From Petrotoga mobilis SJ95 (GTDB taxonomy: Bacteria > Thermotogota > Thermotogae > Petrotogales > Petrotogaceae), in assembly GCF_000018605.1 (NCBI RefSeq), contig NC_010003.1, positions 844,501 through 908,500 of the forward strand: a DNA stretch of 64,000 nt. Direction: 5' to 3'. Both the position numbers and the translations under genes were made by a program. How positions within the stretch are numbered: the stretch's first letter is position 1; each line of letters begins with the position of its first letter. Below, one piece after another: positions 27,774-35,558 of the stretch. The notes beneath the pieces were generated by a model. That model saw only the letters and a list, made by a program, of their open reading frames with translations, made no database searches and was not told the DNA's origin.

Positions 27774-29048
27774 TTAAAAAAATCCAACTACATTTTTAAA
27801 TTGATCTTCAGCTTTTTTCAGTGCTTCTTCAATTGTTAAGTTACCATTGTATACATCTGGCATTACTCCCATGATTGCTGCGTCTGCTTCGTAAGTAAAT
27901 AAACCATAATCAATCGAAGGAATCATAGTCATCCATTCTGAAAAATCCAAATATATTCTTTGGTTACCAAAGAAAGGATCTCGTTTTACATAAGCTTCAC
28001 CTGTTTGAGCAGGTAACCAGGTTCCTATAGCTCCTCGTTCGTACAATATAGTTTGATAAAAATCTACATCGTTAGCATATATTTCTTTCATGAAATCAAT
28101 TGCTAAATCTTTGTATTCAGAATTTTCAAGTATATACCAACTAGATCCCCCAAGATTTGAGGCGTTGACAGAACCAGGAACATCCAATCTTGGAATTGGG
28201 AGGACTCCCCATTTGCCTTCTTGAGTGGTTTCTGCTTTTATTGATCCAATTATCCATGCTCCAGTAATAACAGAGGCAACTTCTCCTTCATTAAATGATG
28301 CTACCCATTCATTCCAACCAGAAACTTCTTTTCCAATTTTTGAATCATAAAGTTCTTTGTAAATCCTAACCGCTTCATACAATGCTGGATTATTTGCTAT
28401 GTTTGGTTCACCGTTTTCGTCAAAATACCAAGTTCCAGCTGATTGTAATAATATTCTCATTAAACCTCCATCATACGGATCGGCTCCAATCATATATTTC
28501 CCGGTTTCTTCTTTAACCTTTTTTCCTAATTCTATAAATTCAGTCATTGTAATTTCATTTAGATCTTGAACGTTTATTCCAGCTTCTTGAAAATAATCTC
28601 TTCTATAAAACCATCCTGTTACACCAGAATCGAATGGAATTCCATAGACTTTGTTTTTTAATGTCATGAATCCGAGTTTGTAATCGGCGAACTCTTCCCA
28701 ATTAAAATAACTTGTTAAATCAGCAAAAGATTTAGGATAAGATTCCAAATACTTCTTTGCGTTATAATCTTCAATCAATACAATTTCAGGAAGACCTTTT
28801 TTTACGCCAGAGGCCAATATTGTGTTCAACTTTTGCTCAACATCGGCTTTTGCCATACTTACAATTTCAAACTCTACATTTGGATTTGCTTTACTGTATC
28901 TTTCAGCTGCTTCTTCCATGATTGCCACATTAAAATTAGGATCCCAACACCATATGGTTATTTTGCCACTTGAATCTGCGGCATTAGCCGTTATACCTAA
29001 TCCCACCATAAAAACTAAAAGGACTAAAACGCTTAAAAATCTTTTCAT
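27774..29048 (-). CDS. Extracellular sugar-binding protein (family 1), likely galactoside ABC transporter
   Basis: 424-residue solute-binding protein that delivers oligosaccharides to the two permeases. A signal peptide (MKRFLSVLVLLVFMVGLGITANA) ends in an AxA-type site with no lipobox Cys. The mature region begins SSGKITIWCWDPNFNVAIMEEAAERY, the classic family 1 opening, and contains YGIPFDSGVTGWFYRRDYF (~125-143). ATG 29048 follows GGGAGGTG; an in-frame upstream ATG at 29063 overlaps the SD. Placement between β- and α-galactosidase genes suggests galactosides as ligands (inference). Confidence 0.94.
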   Translation of the reverse strand: MKRFLSVLVLLVFMVGLGITANAADSSGKITIWCWDPNFNVAIMEEAAERYSKANPNVEFEIVSMAKADVEQKLNTILASGVKKGLPEIVLIEDYNAKKYLESYPKSFADLTSYFNWEEFADYKLGFMTLKNKVYGIPFDSGVTGWFYRRDYFQEAGINVQDLNEITMTEFIELGKKVKEETGKYMIGADPYDGGLMRILLQSAGTWYFDENGEPNIANNPALYEAVRIYKELYDSKIGKEVSGWNEWVASFNEGEVASVITGAWIIGSIKAETTQEGKWGVLPIPRLDVPGSVNASNLGGSSWYILENSEYKDLAIDFMKEIYANDVDFYQTILYERGAIGTWLPAQTGEAYVKRDPFFGNQRIYLDFSEWMTMIPSIDYGLFTYEADAAIMGVMPDVYNGNLTIEEALKKAEDQFKNVVGFF

Positions 29049-29068
29049 ACCTACACCTCCCATATGTT

Positions 29069-29118
29069 TTAGATATATTTAATCATAGTACTTGTACTGC
29101 TATTCAAAGATCACCTCC
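29069..29118 (-). promoter_or_regulatory. Leader with full-length SD, 12-codon mini-ORF and AGTAC inverted repeat
   Basis: Upstream of the binding-protein gene the minus strand has AAGGAGGTGATC, complementary to the whole 16S anti-SD tail, followed by TTG at 29107 opening a 12-codon frame that stops at 29069, just before the binding protein's own SD. The inverted repeat AGTAC-AA-GTACT (29087-29098) lies inside it. This could be a translated leader peptide or a vestige; the coding claim is uncertain. Confidence 0.4.
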
Positions 29119-29136
29119 TTCATAGCAAAAAACATA

Positions 29137-31200
29137 TCAAGATTTCGTTCTTTTCAAAATCTTAACCCCATAACCCGGAACAGTTAGTTTTCTATCTGAA
29201 GTTTCACCTTCCAGAAGGTCGATATATTTCTTTTCATCAAGTTCGACAACCTTTTCTTCTTGAGTAAAGTTCATCACAAAAATATAGTCGTTCTCTCCAT
29301 CAGTTCTCATTTGGGCTGTAATACCGTATGGTAATTCTGTATCAACAACCTTTTTCAATCCCAGTTCTTCAATCAGTTTCCCATAAAACATATCATTAAA
29401 CTGCTCTTCATTTCTTGAGGCTATGTAATATGCTTTCCCTTTTGAAAAATCATTGACCGTTAAAGCTGGCCTCCCTTTGTAAAAGTCCTCTTTGTAGGTT
29501 GCCAAAGATCTAGCTCCTTCTAAATGGATCAAATCACATAGTTCCTTTGCTTCATACTCACCTTTCAGCCCTAATTCATTTTGATTATCGAAAGAAACGA
29601 GTCTACTCTCACCATCGTAAAGTGCATCTATCTCCTCAGACCAAATTCCAAGAACCTCTCTCAACGGACCTGGAAATCCACCTAAGAAACACAAATCTGT
29701 CTCGTTGACTATTCCCGACCAATATGTAGCAACAAAAGTCCCACCGTTTTTTACAAATTCTTTGATTTTTTCACCTACCCCTTGTTTAACCATATAAAGC
29801 ATTGGTGCTATTAATAACTTGTATTTTGAAAAATCACAGTCCATATTTATAACATCAACAGGTACACCATTCTTCCAGAAAGGTTTATAATTTTCCTTAA
29901 CAGTTTCTTCGTAATGTATGCCTATGTTTCTTGGGCCCTGGGCATCTTTCATCGCCCACCTATTTTCCCAATCAAAAATAATAGCAACTTCTGGATCTAC
30001 TGTTGTTCCTATTATTTCGTCTAATCTTTTTAGTGTTTCACCAACGATTTTTACATCGTTGAAAACTCTGGTATTTTCATACCCACAATGATCTACAACA
30101 GCTCCATGGAATTTTTCACTGCTCCCTCTACTTTTTCTCCACTGAAAATATTGAACAGTATCAGAACCATGAGCTACAGCTTGAATAGAAGATAATAGAT
30201 GCATTCCTGGCTTTTTCAATTTACTTACTTCATGCCAATTAGTGGTACTAGGAGTACTCTCCATAAGCATGAAAGGTTTTCCGTTTTTTAATGATCTATT
30301 CAAATCATGAACCATACTTACTCCACAGGCTAAATCATAATCATCATTACTATGCCATATCGGATAATTGTCCCAGGAAATTACATCCACATAGTCAACA
30401 AATTTCCAGTAATCCAATCCCTCATATATTCCCATAAAGTTGGTTGTCACAGGTAGGCTTGGATTTATCTTTTTGAGAGGTTCTATCTCATGTTTGAAGA
30501 AATCAACGGTTTGGTGAGTTACAAATCTCTTCCAGTCTAAATTTAATCCATGAAGTAAGTTTTCTCCATGAGGCGCGGGAGATTCTATCTGTGACCAATC
30601 AGTATAGGTATGACTCCAAAAAGCCGTCCACCAGGCATCATTAAGATTTTCTAAGGTTTTGTATTTCTCTTTTAACCAATTTCTAAAAGATTCTTGGCAC
30701 AGTTCACAGTGACATTCTCCACCGTATTCGTTGGATACATGCCAAGCTATTACTCCTGGATGATTCGAATACCTTTCTGCTAGTTTTGTGTTTATTATGT
30801 TGACTTTTTCTCTGTAGACTGGAGATGTATAACAATGATTATGACGCTTACCGTGAAGGTTTCTCACTCTATTTGGTCCTACCCTCAAAACTTCTGGATA
30901 TTTCTGCGACATCCAGGCAGGCCTAGCACCACTTGGAGTTGCTAAGATTGTATATATTCCATTTTTGTATAGCTTTTCTATAACTTTATCTAACCAACCG
31001 AAATTAAACTTACCTTCTTCAGGTTCTAAAGTACTCCAGGCGAATATGCCTACAGACATAACGTTGCATCCAGCTAGCTTCATAAGCCTGATATCCTCTT
31101 CTAACACCTCTGGATATTTTAACCATTGATCAGGATTGTAATCTGCTCCATGTAGGAAATGTGTCACCTTTGCATTTATTGGTTCATACTTTTTAGTCAT
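29137..31200 (-). CDS. β-Galactosidase, GH42
   Basis: Cytoplasmic retaining β-galactosidase of 687 residues, the normal GH42 length. The barrel opens FLHGADYNPDQWL; the acid/base Glu158 is in AWHVSNEYGG and the nucleophile Glu314 in FMLMESTPS. Cys residues in CHCELC (~163-168), with an upstream Cys, form the GH42 zinc site. The trimerisation domain (~390-600) and a small C-terminal β domain follow. ATG 31200 lies 8 nt after AGGAG; an upstream GTG at 31209 overlaps the SD. Likely acts on imported galactosides and passes galactose to GalK. Confidence 0.95.
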   Translation of the reverse strand: MTKKYEPINAKVTHFLHGADYNPDQWLKYPEVLEEDIRLMKLAGCNVMSVGIFAWSTLEPEEGKFNFGWLDKVIEKLYKNGIYTILATPSGARPAWMSQKYPEVLRVGPNRVRNLHGKRHNHCYTSPVYREKVNIINTKLAERYSNHPGVIAWHVSNEYGGECHCELCQESFRNWLKEKYKTLENLNDAWWTAFWSHTYTDWSQIESPAPHGENLLHGLNLDWKRFVTHQTVDFFKHEIEPLKKINPSLPVTTNFMGIYEGLDYWKFVDYVDVISWDNYPIWHSNDDYDLACGVSMVHDLNRSLKNGKPFMLMESTPSTTNWHEVSKLKKPGMHLLSSIQAVAHGSDTVQYFQWRKSRGSSEKFHGAVVDHCGYENTRVFNDVKIVGETLKRLDEIIGTTVDPEVAIIFDWENRWAMKDAQGPRNIGIHYEETVKENYKPFWKNGVPVDVINMDCDFSKYKLLIAPMLYMVKQGVGEKIKEFVKNGGTFVATYWSGIVNETDLCFLGGFPGPLREVLGIWSEEIDALYDGESRLVSFDNQNELGLKGEYEAKELCDLIHLEGARSLATYKEDFYKGRPALTVNDFSKGKAYYIASRNEEQFNDMFYGKLIEELGLKKVVDTELPYGITAQMRTDGENDYIFVMNFTQEEKVVELDEKKYIDLLEGETSDRKLTVPGYGVKILKRTKS

Positions 31201-31284
31201 TATTTTCACTCCTAAATCTTCAGTTATTTTTAAAAAGGTTCTATCCTGAAATGTAATATCGATACCGTGAACGATACCAAAACA

Positions 31285-31312
31285 ATTATATCAGAGTTAA
31301 CATTCGTTGCAA
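31285..31312 (-). promoter_or_regulatory. β-Galactosidase promoter with possible regulator sites
   Basis: Minus strand TTGCAA, 16-bp spacer, TATAAT. A GTTAAC word, also present twice in the lacI-family gene's own operator, sits in the spacer, and two GGTATCG direct repeats (spaced by about one helical turn) lie just past the start point at 31260-31277. These could be operator elements for the LacI-type regulator or another one. Confidence 0.55.
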
Positions 31313-31384
31313 AACCTTGTTATGGACAGCTAGGGTAAATTAAAGACAATTAAAAGTGATTATTCCCGTTTAGCTGAAATTTTC

Positions 31385-32545
31385 TCATTTTTTGAGAATT
31401 TTCACTCCATCTTCAATAGTTGTTTCGTAAAGAGATGGTTCTATTTTTGTTTTTTCATAATAATTCTTGGAAACTTGCCCTTTGAAAGCTTTTATCTGAC
31501 TTTTTTCCACCAAAGCAATGGCACATCCACCAAACCCTGCTCCCGTCATTCTGGCTCCTACACAGCCTTCGATTTTTAAAGCCTCATCCACAATTGTATC
31601 TAGTTCAAAACCTGTCACTTCATAATCATTTTTTAATGAATTATGGGATTGGATTAAAAGAGCTCCAAAACCTTCAATATCGTTGTTCTTTAGTAATTTA
31701 GAAGCCTGGATAACCCTTTGATTTTCTGTTATTACGTGCCTTGCTCTTTTTAACTCTATTTCATTATCAACATATTTTAGATCTTTCTCACTACATTGGC
31801 ATAAATTATTAACCTTTGTTTCTTTCACTTGGTTTATTTTTTCTAAAGCACTTTCACATTCCTTTCTTCTTTGGTTGTATTGAGAAGAAGCAAGCTCTCT
31901 TCTTTTGTTTGTATTCATAATAATCAGAGAATACCCGTCTAAATAACAAGGTATATATTCATAGTTTAAGTTTTGGGTATCAAGCAATAAAGCTTGATTT
32001 TTCTTTGCATTTGCTATCACAAATTGATCCATTATTCCAGAGTTCACACCAATAAATTTATTTTCAACCCTTTGCCCTAAGAGGGCTAGGTATGTTCTAT
32101 CAATTTCTTCAGGGATTTGATTTTGAGATAAGAGCATGAATCCAATAAGTACTTCCAAAGCCGCAGAAGATGAAAGGCCCGCTCCATTTGGAAGTTCTCC
32201 TTTAATCAGTATATTACATCCCTTCAAGGGGAAACCATCTTCTAATAGAAATTTTATAACTCCTTTTGTATAGTTTCCCCAACCATCTTCTTTACAATAA
32301 TCTACTTCCTTATTTAGATCTACTTTTATCTCATTGGGAAAATCCAGAGATTTCAGGCAAATTAAATTATCGTCCCTCAAATTCATTAAGCCATTTATTC
32401 CAAGGTTTATAGCTACTGGTAATACATATCCTCCATTGTAGTCTATATGTTCGCCTATAAGATTTATTCTTCCTGGAGAGAAGAATCTTTGTATGGGATT
32501 TTTACTAACTCCGTAGATTTCTTGAAAAGTATTTATTAAATCCAT
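31385..32545 (-). CDS. galK: Galactokinase GalK
   Basis: Phosphorylates galactose at C1 in the Leloir pathway. 386 residues, GHMP kinase family, all three motifs intact: the galactokinase signature RINLIGEHIDYNGGYVLP (~27-44), the ATP loop PNGAGLSSSAALE (~114-126) and GARMTGAGFGGCAIALVE (~339-356). SD GAGAGG. It lies 13 nt after galT and upstream of the GH42 gene; a promoter in between (31285-31312) allows separate control. Confidence 0.97.
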   Translation of the reverse strand: MDLINTFQEIYGVSKNPIQRFFSPGRINLIGEHIDYNGGYVLPVAINLGINGLMNLRDDNLICLKSLDFPNEIKVDLNKEVDYCKEDGWGNYTKGVIKFLLEDGFPLKGCNILIKGELPNGAGLSSSAALEVLIGFMLLSQNQIPEEIDRTYLALLGQRVENKFIGVNSGIMDQFVIANAKKNQALLLDTQNLNYEYIPCYLDGYSLIIMNTNKRRELASSQYNQRRKECESALEKINQVKETKVNNLCQCSEKDLKYVDNEIELKRARHVITENQRVIQASKLLKNNDIEGFGALLIQSHNSLKNDYEVTGFELDTIVDEALKIEGCVGARMTGAGFGGCAIALVEKSQIKAFKGQVSKNYYEKTKIEPSLYETTIEDGVKILKK

Positions 32546-32558
32546 TTTGACGACCTCT

Positions 32559-33542
32559 CTATTGTATTTTTTTGAATTTTTCTATTGCATTTCTTAAAGT
32601 AATAGCTGTTTCTTCCACCGCCATGGTATTTGCCGCAGCCCAAGCACCCATCTCGCTTGATGCGTACCATTTTATTTTATCCTTGTCTCTTAATGGGGGA
32701 TAGAATTCAATATGGAAATGATAGTATTTGTAAGAATCTGCATATTCCTCTGAATTAACAGGAGTTTGATGGATATTCATCATGTAGGGGAAGGGTTTGT
32801 CAAACAACGCATCAAAGCCACCTGTTAACAGTTTTAGCACCTCAGCCAGGTCCCATTTTTCTTTTTCGTCGAATTCTGTTAAGTTTCCCTTGTGGGATTT
32901 GCTCACGATGAAAGCACCATAAGGGTAGTCTGTAAAAAAGGGAAGATAAACGAGAAATGAATCATTCTCAAAAAGAATTCTTTTTTGAAACTCCTTTTCC
33001 TCTTTGTTCATTTCACAAATAAGGCATTTTTCATTTTCTTCGTAATATTCCTTACAGTTGTCGAGTTCTACTTTTAACTTCAAAGGAATCCACGAATAAG
33101 CATATAATTGACCGTGCGGATGGAGCATCGTAACCCCTACTTCTTTTCCTCTATTTTCAAAAGGAAAGATGTATTTTATTTTTTCATCTTTTGAGAGCTC
33201 CTCAAATCTTTCAACCCATAAATTTACTAACTTAAATATATGTTCTACTGGTAATTGTGGAAGGGTAATATTGTGATCGGGAGAATACAAAATCACTTCG
33301 CATTTTCCATAATTTTTTTCGACTTTGTACAAATCCGTTCCTTGTATATTTGGTTCATCTGGATCTAGTTTTAAAGCTGGAAAATCGTTGTCGTATACAT
33401 AAACGTCATAGTTTGGAGGCACTTTTTTACCAGGTCCGGGACAAAAGGGGCACCAATCCTCAGGTAAATGGGGCCTATTTTGTCTGTTATCGGCAACCAT
33501 TGTGTATGTTTTTAATAAAGGGTTCCATCGTAACTCTGCCAT
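32559..33542 (-). CDS. galT: Galactose-1-phosphate uridylyltransferase GalT
   Basis: Transfers UMP from UDP-glucose to galactose-1-phosphate. 327 residues, class I GalT: catalytic His-Pro-His at HPHGQ (141-145), zinc-type Cys pair CPFC (31-34) and a second Cys pair CLIC, and the C-terminal HFHIEFYPPLRD. ATG 33542 follows AAGGAGAG. First of the gal genes after the LacI regulator. No galE is present in the window, so UDP-galactose epimerase must be elsewhere. Confidence 0.96.
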   Translation of the reverse strand: MAELRWNPLLKTYTMVADNRQNRPHLPEDWCPFCPGPGKKVPPNYDVYVYDNDFPALKLDPDEPNIQGTDLYKVEKNYGKCEVILYSPDHNITLPQLPVEHIFKLVNLWVERFEELSKDEKIKYIFPFENRGKEVGVTMLHPHGQLYAYSWIPLKLKVELDNCKEYYEENEKCLICEMNKEEKEFQKRILFENDSFLVYLPFFTDYPYGAFIVSKSHKGNLTEFDEKEKWDLAEVLKLLTGGFDALFDKPFPYMMNIHQTPVNSEEYADSYKYYHFHIEFYPPLRDKDKIKWYASSEMGAWAAANTMAVEETAITLRNAIEKFKKIQ

Positions 33543-33554
33543 ACAATTTCTCTC

Positions 33555-33632
33555 CTTCTTTGCTTAAGATTTACTGCCTTTAAAATCTCTAAACCTTCTT
33601 TAGCGCCCCTTCGCCCCGCGGCCCACCCATGA
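33555..33632. repeat. Dispersed repeat element (GGGGCGCTA type)
   Basis: Between the lacI-family gene and galT. The stretch CTTTAAAATCTCTAAACC then TAGCGCCCCTTCGCCCCG and CCCACCCAT resembles 43372-43440 and 62868-62897 closely. No ORF with an SD. Confidence 0.6.
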
Positions 33633-33650
33633 CCCATATCTTATTTATGC

Positions 33651-34673
33651 TTAAGATTTCCTCACTACGAGTTCTATATCTAATACTTTCCTTGTTGATG
33701 AGTTGTCTCTTTTCTTACTCTTTATTCTTTTATACAACATCTGAAATGCCTCATAGCCCATTTCAAACTTTTTAACTTTTACCGTTGTCAACTCTGGATC
33801 GATTAACCTAGAAAAGGCTATATCGTCGTAACCAACTACCGAAACATTTTGTGGAACCTTTAGATTATTTTCTTTCAAAGCTTTGATCGCCCCGTAAGCT
33901 ATTAGATCGTTGTAGCAAAATATTCCGTCGAATTCTTCTTTTTTTCTGATCATTTCTATCGTTTTATCGTATCCTGCTTTAACGTGGTAACCTTCGTGTA
34001 TCCCTTCACATATCTTGATATCATCCTCGAAAAAAGTTAAACCTTTCTCCTTTAAAGCCTTTTTATAACCCTGAAGCCTTCCATTTGATGCAGAGTTATA
34101 AAGTTGATCGGTGATCATTTTTATCTTTTTACACCCTTTTTCAATGAGGTATTTGGTTGCAAGATATCCCCCTTTTACTTCATCACTGAATATCTCATCC
34201 ACATTCCAACCGTCTATTTCTCTACCTACAAGTACAATGGGGAAGTGCTCTTTTATCAGTTCCTGTATATCTTCATAACTCTTTTGCATTGGAAAAAGGA
34301 GAATACCGTCAACTCTCCTTTCTAAGAGAGTTTTTAAAAACTTTTCTTCATTTTCGTATAAACCTTCGGAGTTCATAATTATTATTTGATAATTATTATC
34401 CCGTGCTGCTTTATCAATACCTTTGAATACTTCAGAGAAGAAAGGGTTGGAACTATCCGGCATGATTACTCCAATTGTATGAGTTACGTTGGATTTGAGC
34501 ATGGTAGCGTATATGTTTTTAACATAGCCTAATTCTTGGGCAATTTTTTCGATCTTTTCTTTTGTTTGAGGGTTTATATCTGGTTTATCGTTTAAAGCCC
34601 TTGATACAGTGTTGACAGAAACCCCTGCTTTTTCAGCGATATCTTTAATAGTTACAAAACTACTTCGACTTAT
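33651..34673 (-). CDS. LacI-family transcriptional regulator of the galactoside regulon
   Basis: 340-residue repressor: N-terminal HTH VTIKDIAEKAGVSVNTVSRALND, hinge, and a periplasmic-binding-like effector domain (IGVIMPDSSNPFFSEVFKGID...). It lies upstream of galT-galK-GH42-transporter-GH36 on the same strand and probably controls them. An ATG at 34691 directly abuts the operator and has no SD. GAGAGGTGG lies 5 nt before an in-frame ATA at 34673, giving MSRSSFVTIKDIA, a normal LacI N-terminus, so I use ATA. The ATG (346 aa) or a GTG at 34682 cannot be excluded. Confidence 0.9.
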   Translation of the reverse strand: MSRSSFVTIKDIAEKAGVSVNTVSRALNDKPDINPQTKEKIEKIAQELGYVKNIYATMLKSNVTHTIGVIMPDSSNPFFSEVFKGIDKAARDNNYQIIIMNSEGLYENEEKFLKTLLERRVDGILLFPMQKSYEDIQELIKEHFPIVLVGREIDGWNVDEIFSDEVKGGYLATKYLIEKGCKKIKMITDQLYNSASNGRLQGYKKALKEKGLTFFEDDIKICEGIHEGYHVKAGYDKTIEMIRKKEEFDGIFCYNDLIAYGAIKALKENNLKVPQNVSVVGYDDIAFSRLIDPELTTVKVKKFEMGYEAFQMLYKRIKSKKRDNSSTRKVLDIELVVRKS

Positions 34674-34691
34674 TTTTACCACCTCTCTCAT

Positions 34692-34721
34692 GTTAACGTT
34701 AACGGTAACAATTTAATTTTA
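34692..34721 (-). promoter_or_regulatory. lacI-family gene promoter and GTTAACGTTAAC operator
   Basis: Minus strand TTGATT, 16 bp, TAAAAT (34716-34721). The perfect 12-bp palindrome GTTAACGTTAAC (34692-34703, CG centre as in LacI-family sites), extended by a third half-site GTTACC, begins a few bases after the predicted start point. This is the layout of an autorepression operator. Confidence 0.7.
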
Positions 34722-34731
34722 CACCAAAAAC

Positions 34732-34776
34732 CAAAAAAATCAAAATGATTTTTTTGTGGTACAATTTTTGTAGAAC
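34732..34776. repeat. Direct repeat copy A flanking the nuclease-like/DUF2283 cassette
   Basis: Contains AAAAAAATCA-AAA-TGATTTTTTT (an inverted repeat) followed by GTGGTACAAT, an extended -10-like promoter element reading towards the cassette. Nearly identical to 35450-35492. Both copies are followed at different distances by TTAAAAGCGC. Confidence 0.8.
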
Positions 34777-34854
34777 AATTAAAAGCGCAAATTAGATCAT
34801 GGATTTTATGGAGGTAAAGAATATTAAAAAGTTAAAAGCAAATAGGTTGTACAA

Positions 34855-35169
34855 ATGAGAATATTCAGAGACATTCATAATCGACAAATCCGATTGACCG
34901 AGGAAAGACAAGAACATATAGAAAACGATCATCCTGAAATGCGTGGTCAAATTCATAAAATACGCTATACTCTTTTAGATCCATATATAATTGTCAGGTC
35001 AAGAACAGACGAAAATGTGGAATTATTTTATAAATTTTATCAGCATACACCAGTTAAGGCAAAATATCTATGTGTAGTGGTTAAAAACTTATCGAACGAT
35101 TTGTTTGTTATCACTGCTTACTTCACAGATACGATCAAAAGAGGTGAAATTTTATGGGAAAAGAAATAA
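34855..35169 (+). CDS. Small nuclease-like protein (PBECR/DUF4258-like), putative toxin
   Basis: 104 residues. It opens MRIFRDIHNRQIRLTEERQEHI, continues HPEM...LLDPYIIVRSRTDENVELFYKFY and has KAKYLCVVVKNLSNDLFVITAYF, a pattern I associate with the small RelE/barnase-like nuclease group often encoded beside DUF2283 proteins. Candidate catalytic residues are Glu18, Arg19, His21 and the Arg in VRSRTD. That it is a toxin is inference. AGGTTG precedes ATG 34855. The next gene overlaps it by 16 nt. The cassette is framed by a duplicated 45-bp repeat. Confidence 0.65.
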   Translation: MRIFRDIHNRQIRLTEERQEHIENDHPEMRGQIHKIRYTLLDPYIIVRSRTDENVELFYKFYQHTPVKAKYLCVVVKNLSNDLFVITAYFTDTIKRGEILWEKK

Positions 35170-35366
35170 AAATTTGGTATGACAAAGAGGGAGATTATTT
35201 GGAAATAATTTTTGAAAAGAAAGCTGGTTATTTCAGAGAAACAGAAAACGATGCGGTAATGGAAAAAGTAGATGAAGAAGGAAACATCATTGGCTTTTCC
35301 ATACTCAAAGTGAGTTCTTTGGAAGATAAGCCTTTATCAATAGTTCTTAAAAACCATTTAGTTTAA
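35154..35366 (+). CDS. DUF2283-family protein, putative antitoxin or partner
   Basis: 70 residues with the DUF2283 pattern: IKIWYDKEGDYLEIIF near the N-terminus, then FRETENDAVMEKVDEEGNIIGFSILKVSSL. Small, acidic and β-rich, as expected of the family. SD AGAGGTG lies inside the upstream gene and the start overlaps its end, so the two are translationally coupled, the usual arrangement of toxin-antitoxin or enzyme-inhibitor pairs. Which partner is toxic, if either, is unknown. Confidence 0.75.
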   Translation: MGKEIKIWYDKEGDYLEIIFEKKAGYFRETENDAVMEKVDEEGNIIGFSILKVSSLEDKPLSIVLKNHLV

Positions 35367-35449
35367 TTACTTCGAGGAAATTCCAGTTAAATACCCTACG
35401 TTCTAAAATAAGGTCTAGGAGCATTCAATGAGCAGATTTAATCATCTTT

Positions 35450-35492
35450 CAAAAAAATCAAAATGATTTTTTTGGTACAATTCTTGTAGAAT
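35450..35492. repeat. Direct repeat copy B flanking the nuclease-like/DUF2283 cassette
   Basis: Same inverted repeat and GGTACAATTCTTGTAGAAT as copy A at 34732-34776, but two bases shorter in the middle. It reads into the 3' end of thrS, where no plus-strand gene follows, so it looks like a remnant of the duplication. Confidence 0.8.
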
Positions 35493-35512
35493 AAATAAAA
35501 AAATAAAATATT

Positions 35513-35541
35513 AAAAGCGCCCTTTTTTGGGCGCCTTTAAT
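35513..35541. terminator. Terminator after thrS
   Basis: Stem AAAGCGCCC/GGGCGCCTTT around a TTTTTT loop, 18 nt after the thrS stop; symmetric, so it may work in both directions. Confidence 0.8.
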
Positions 35542-35558
35542 AAATTAGTATTATTAAA

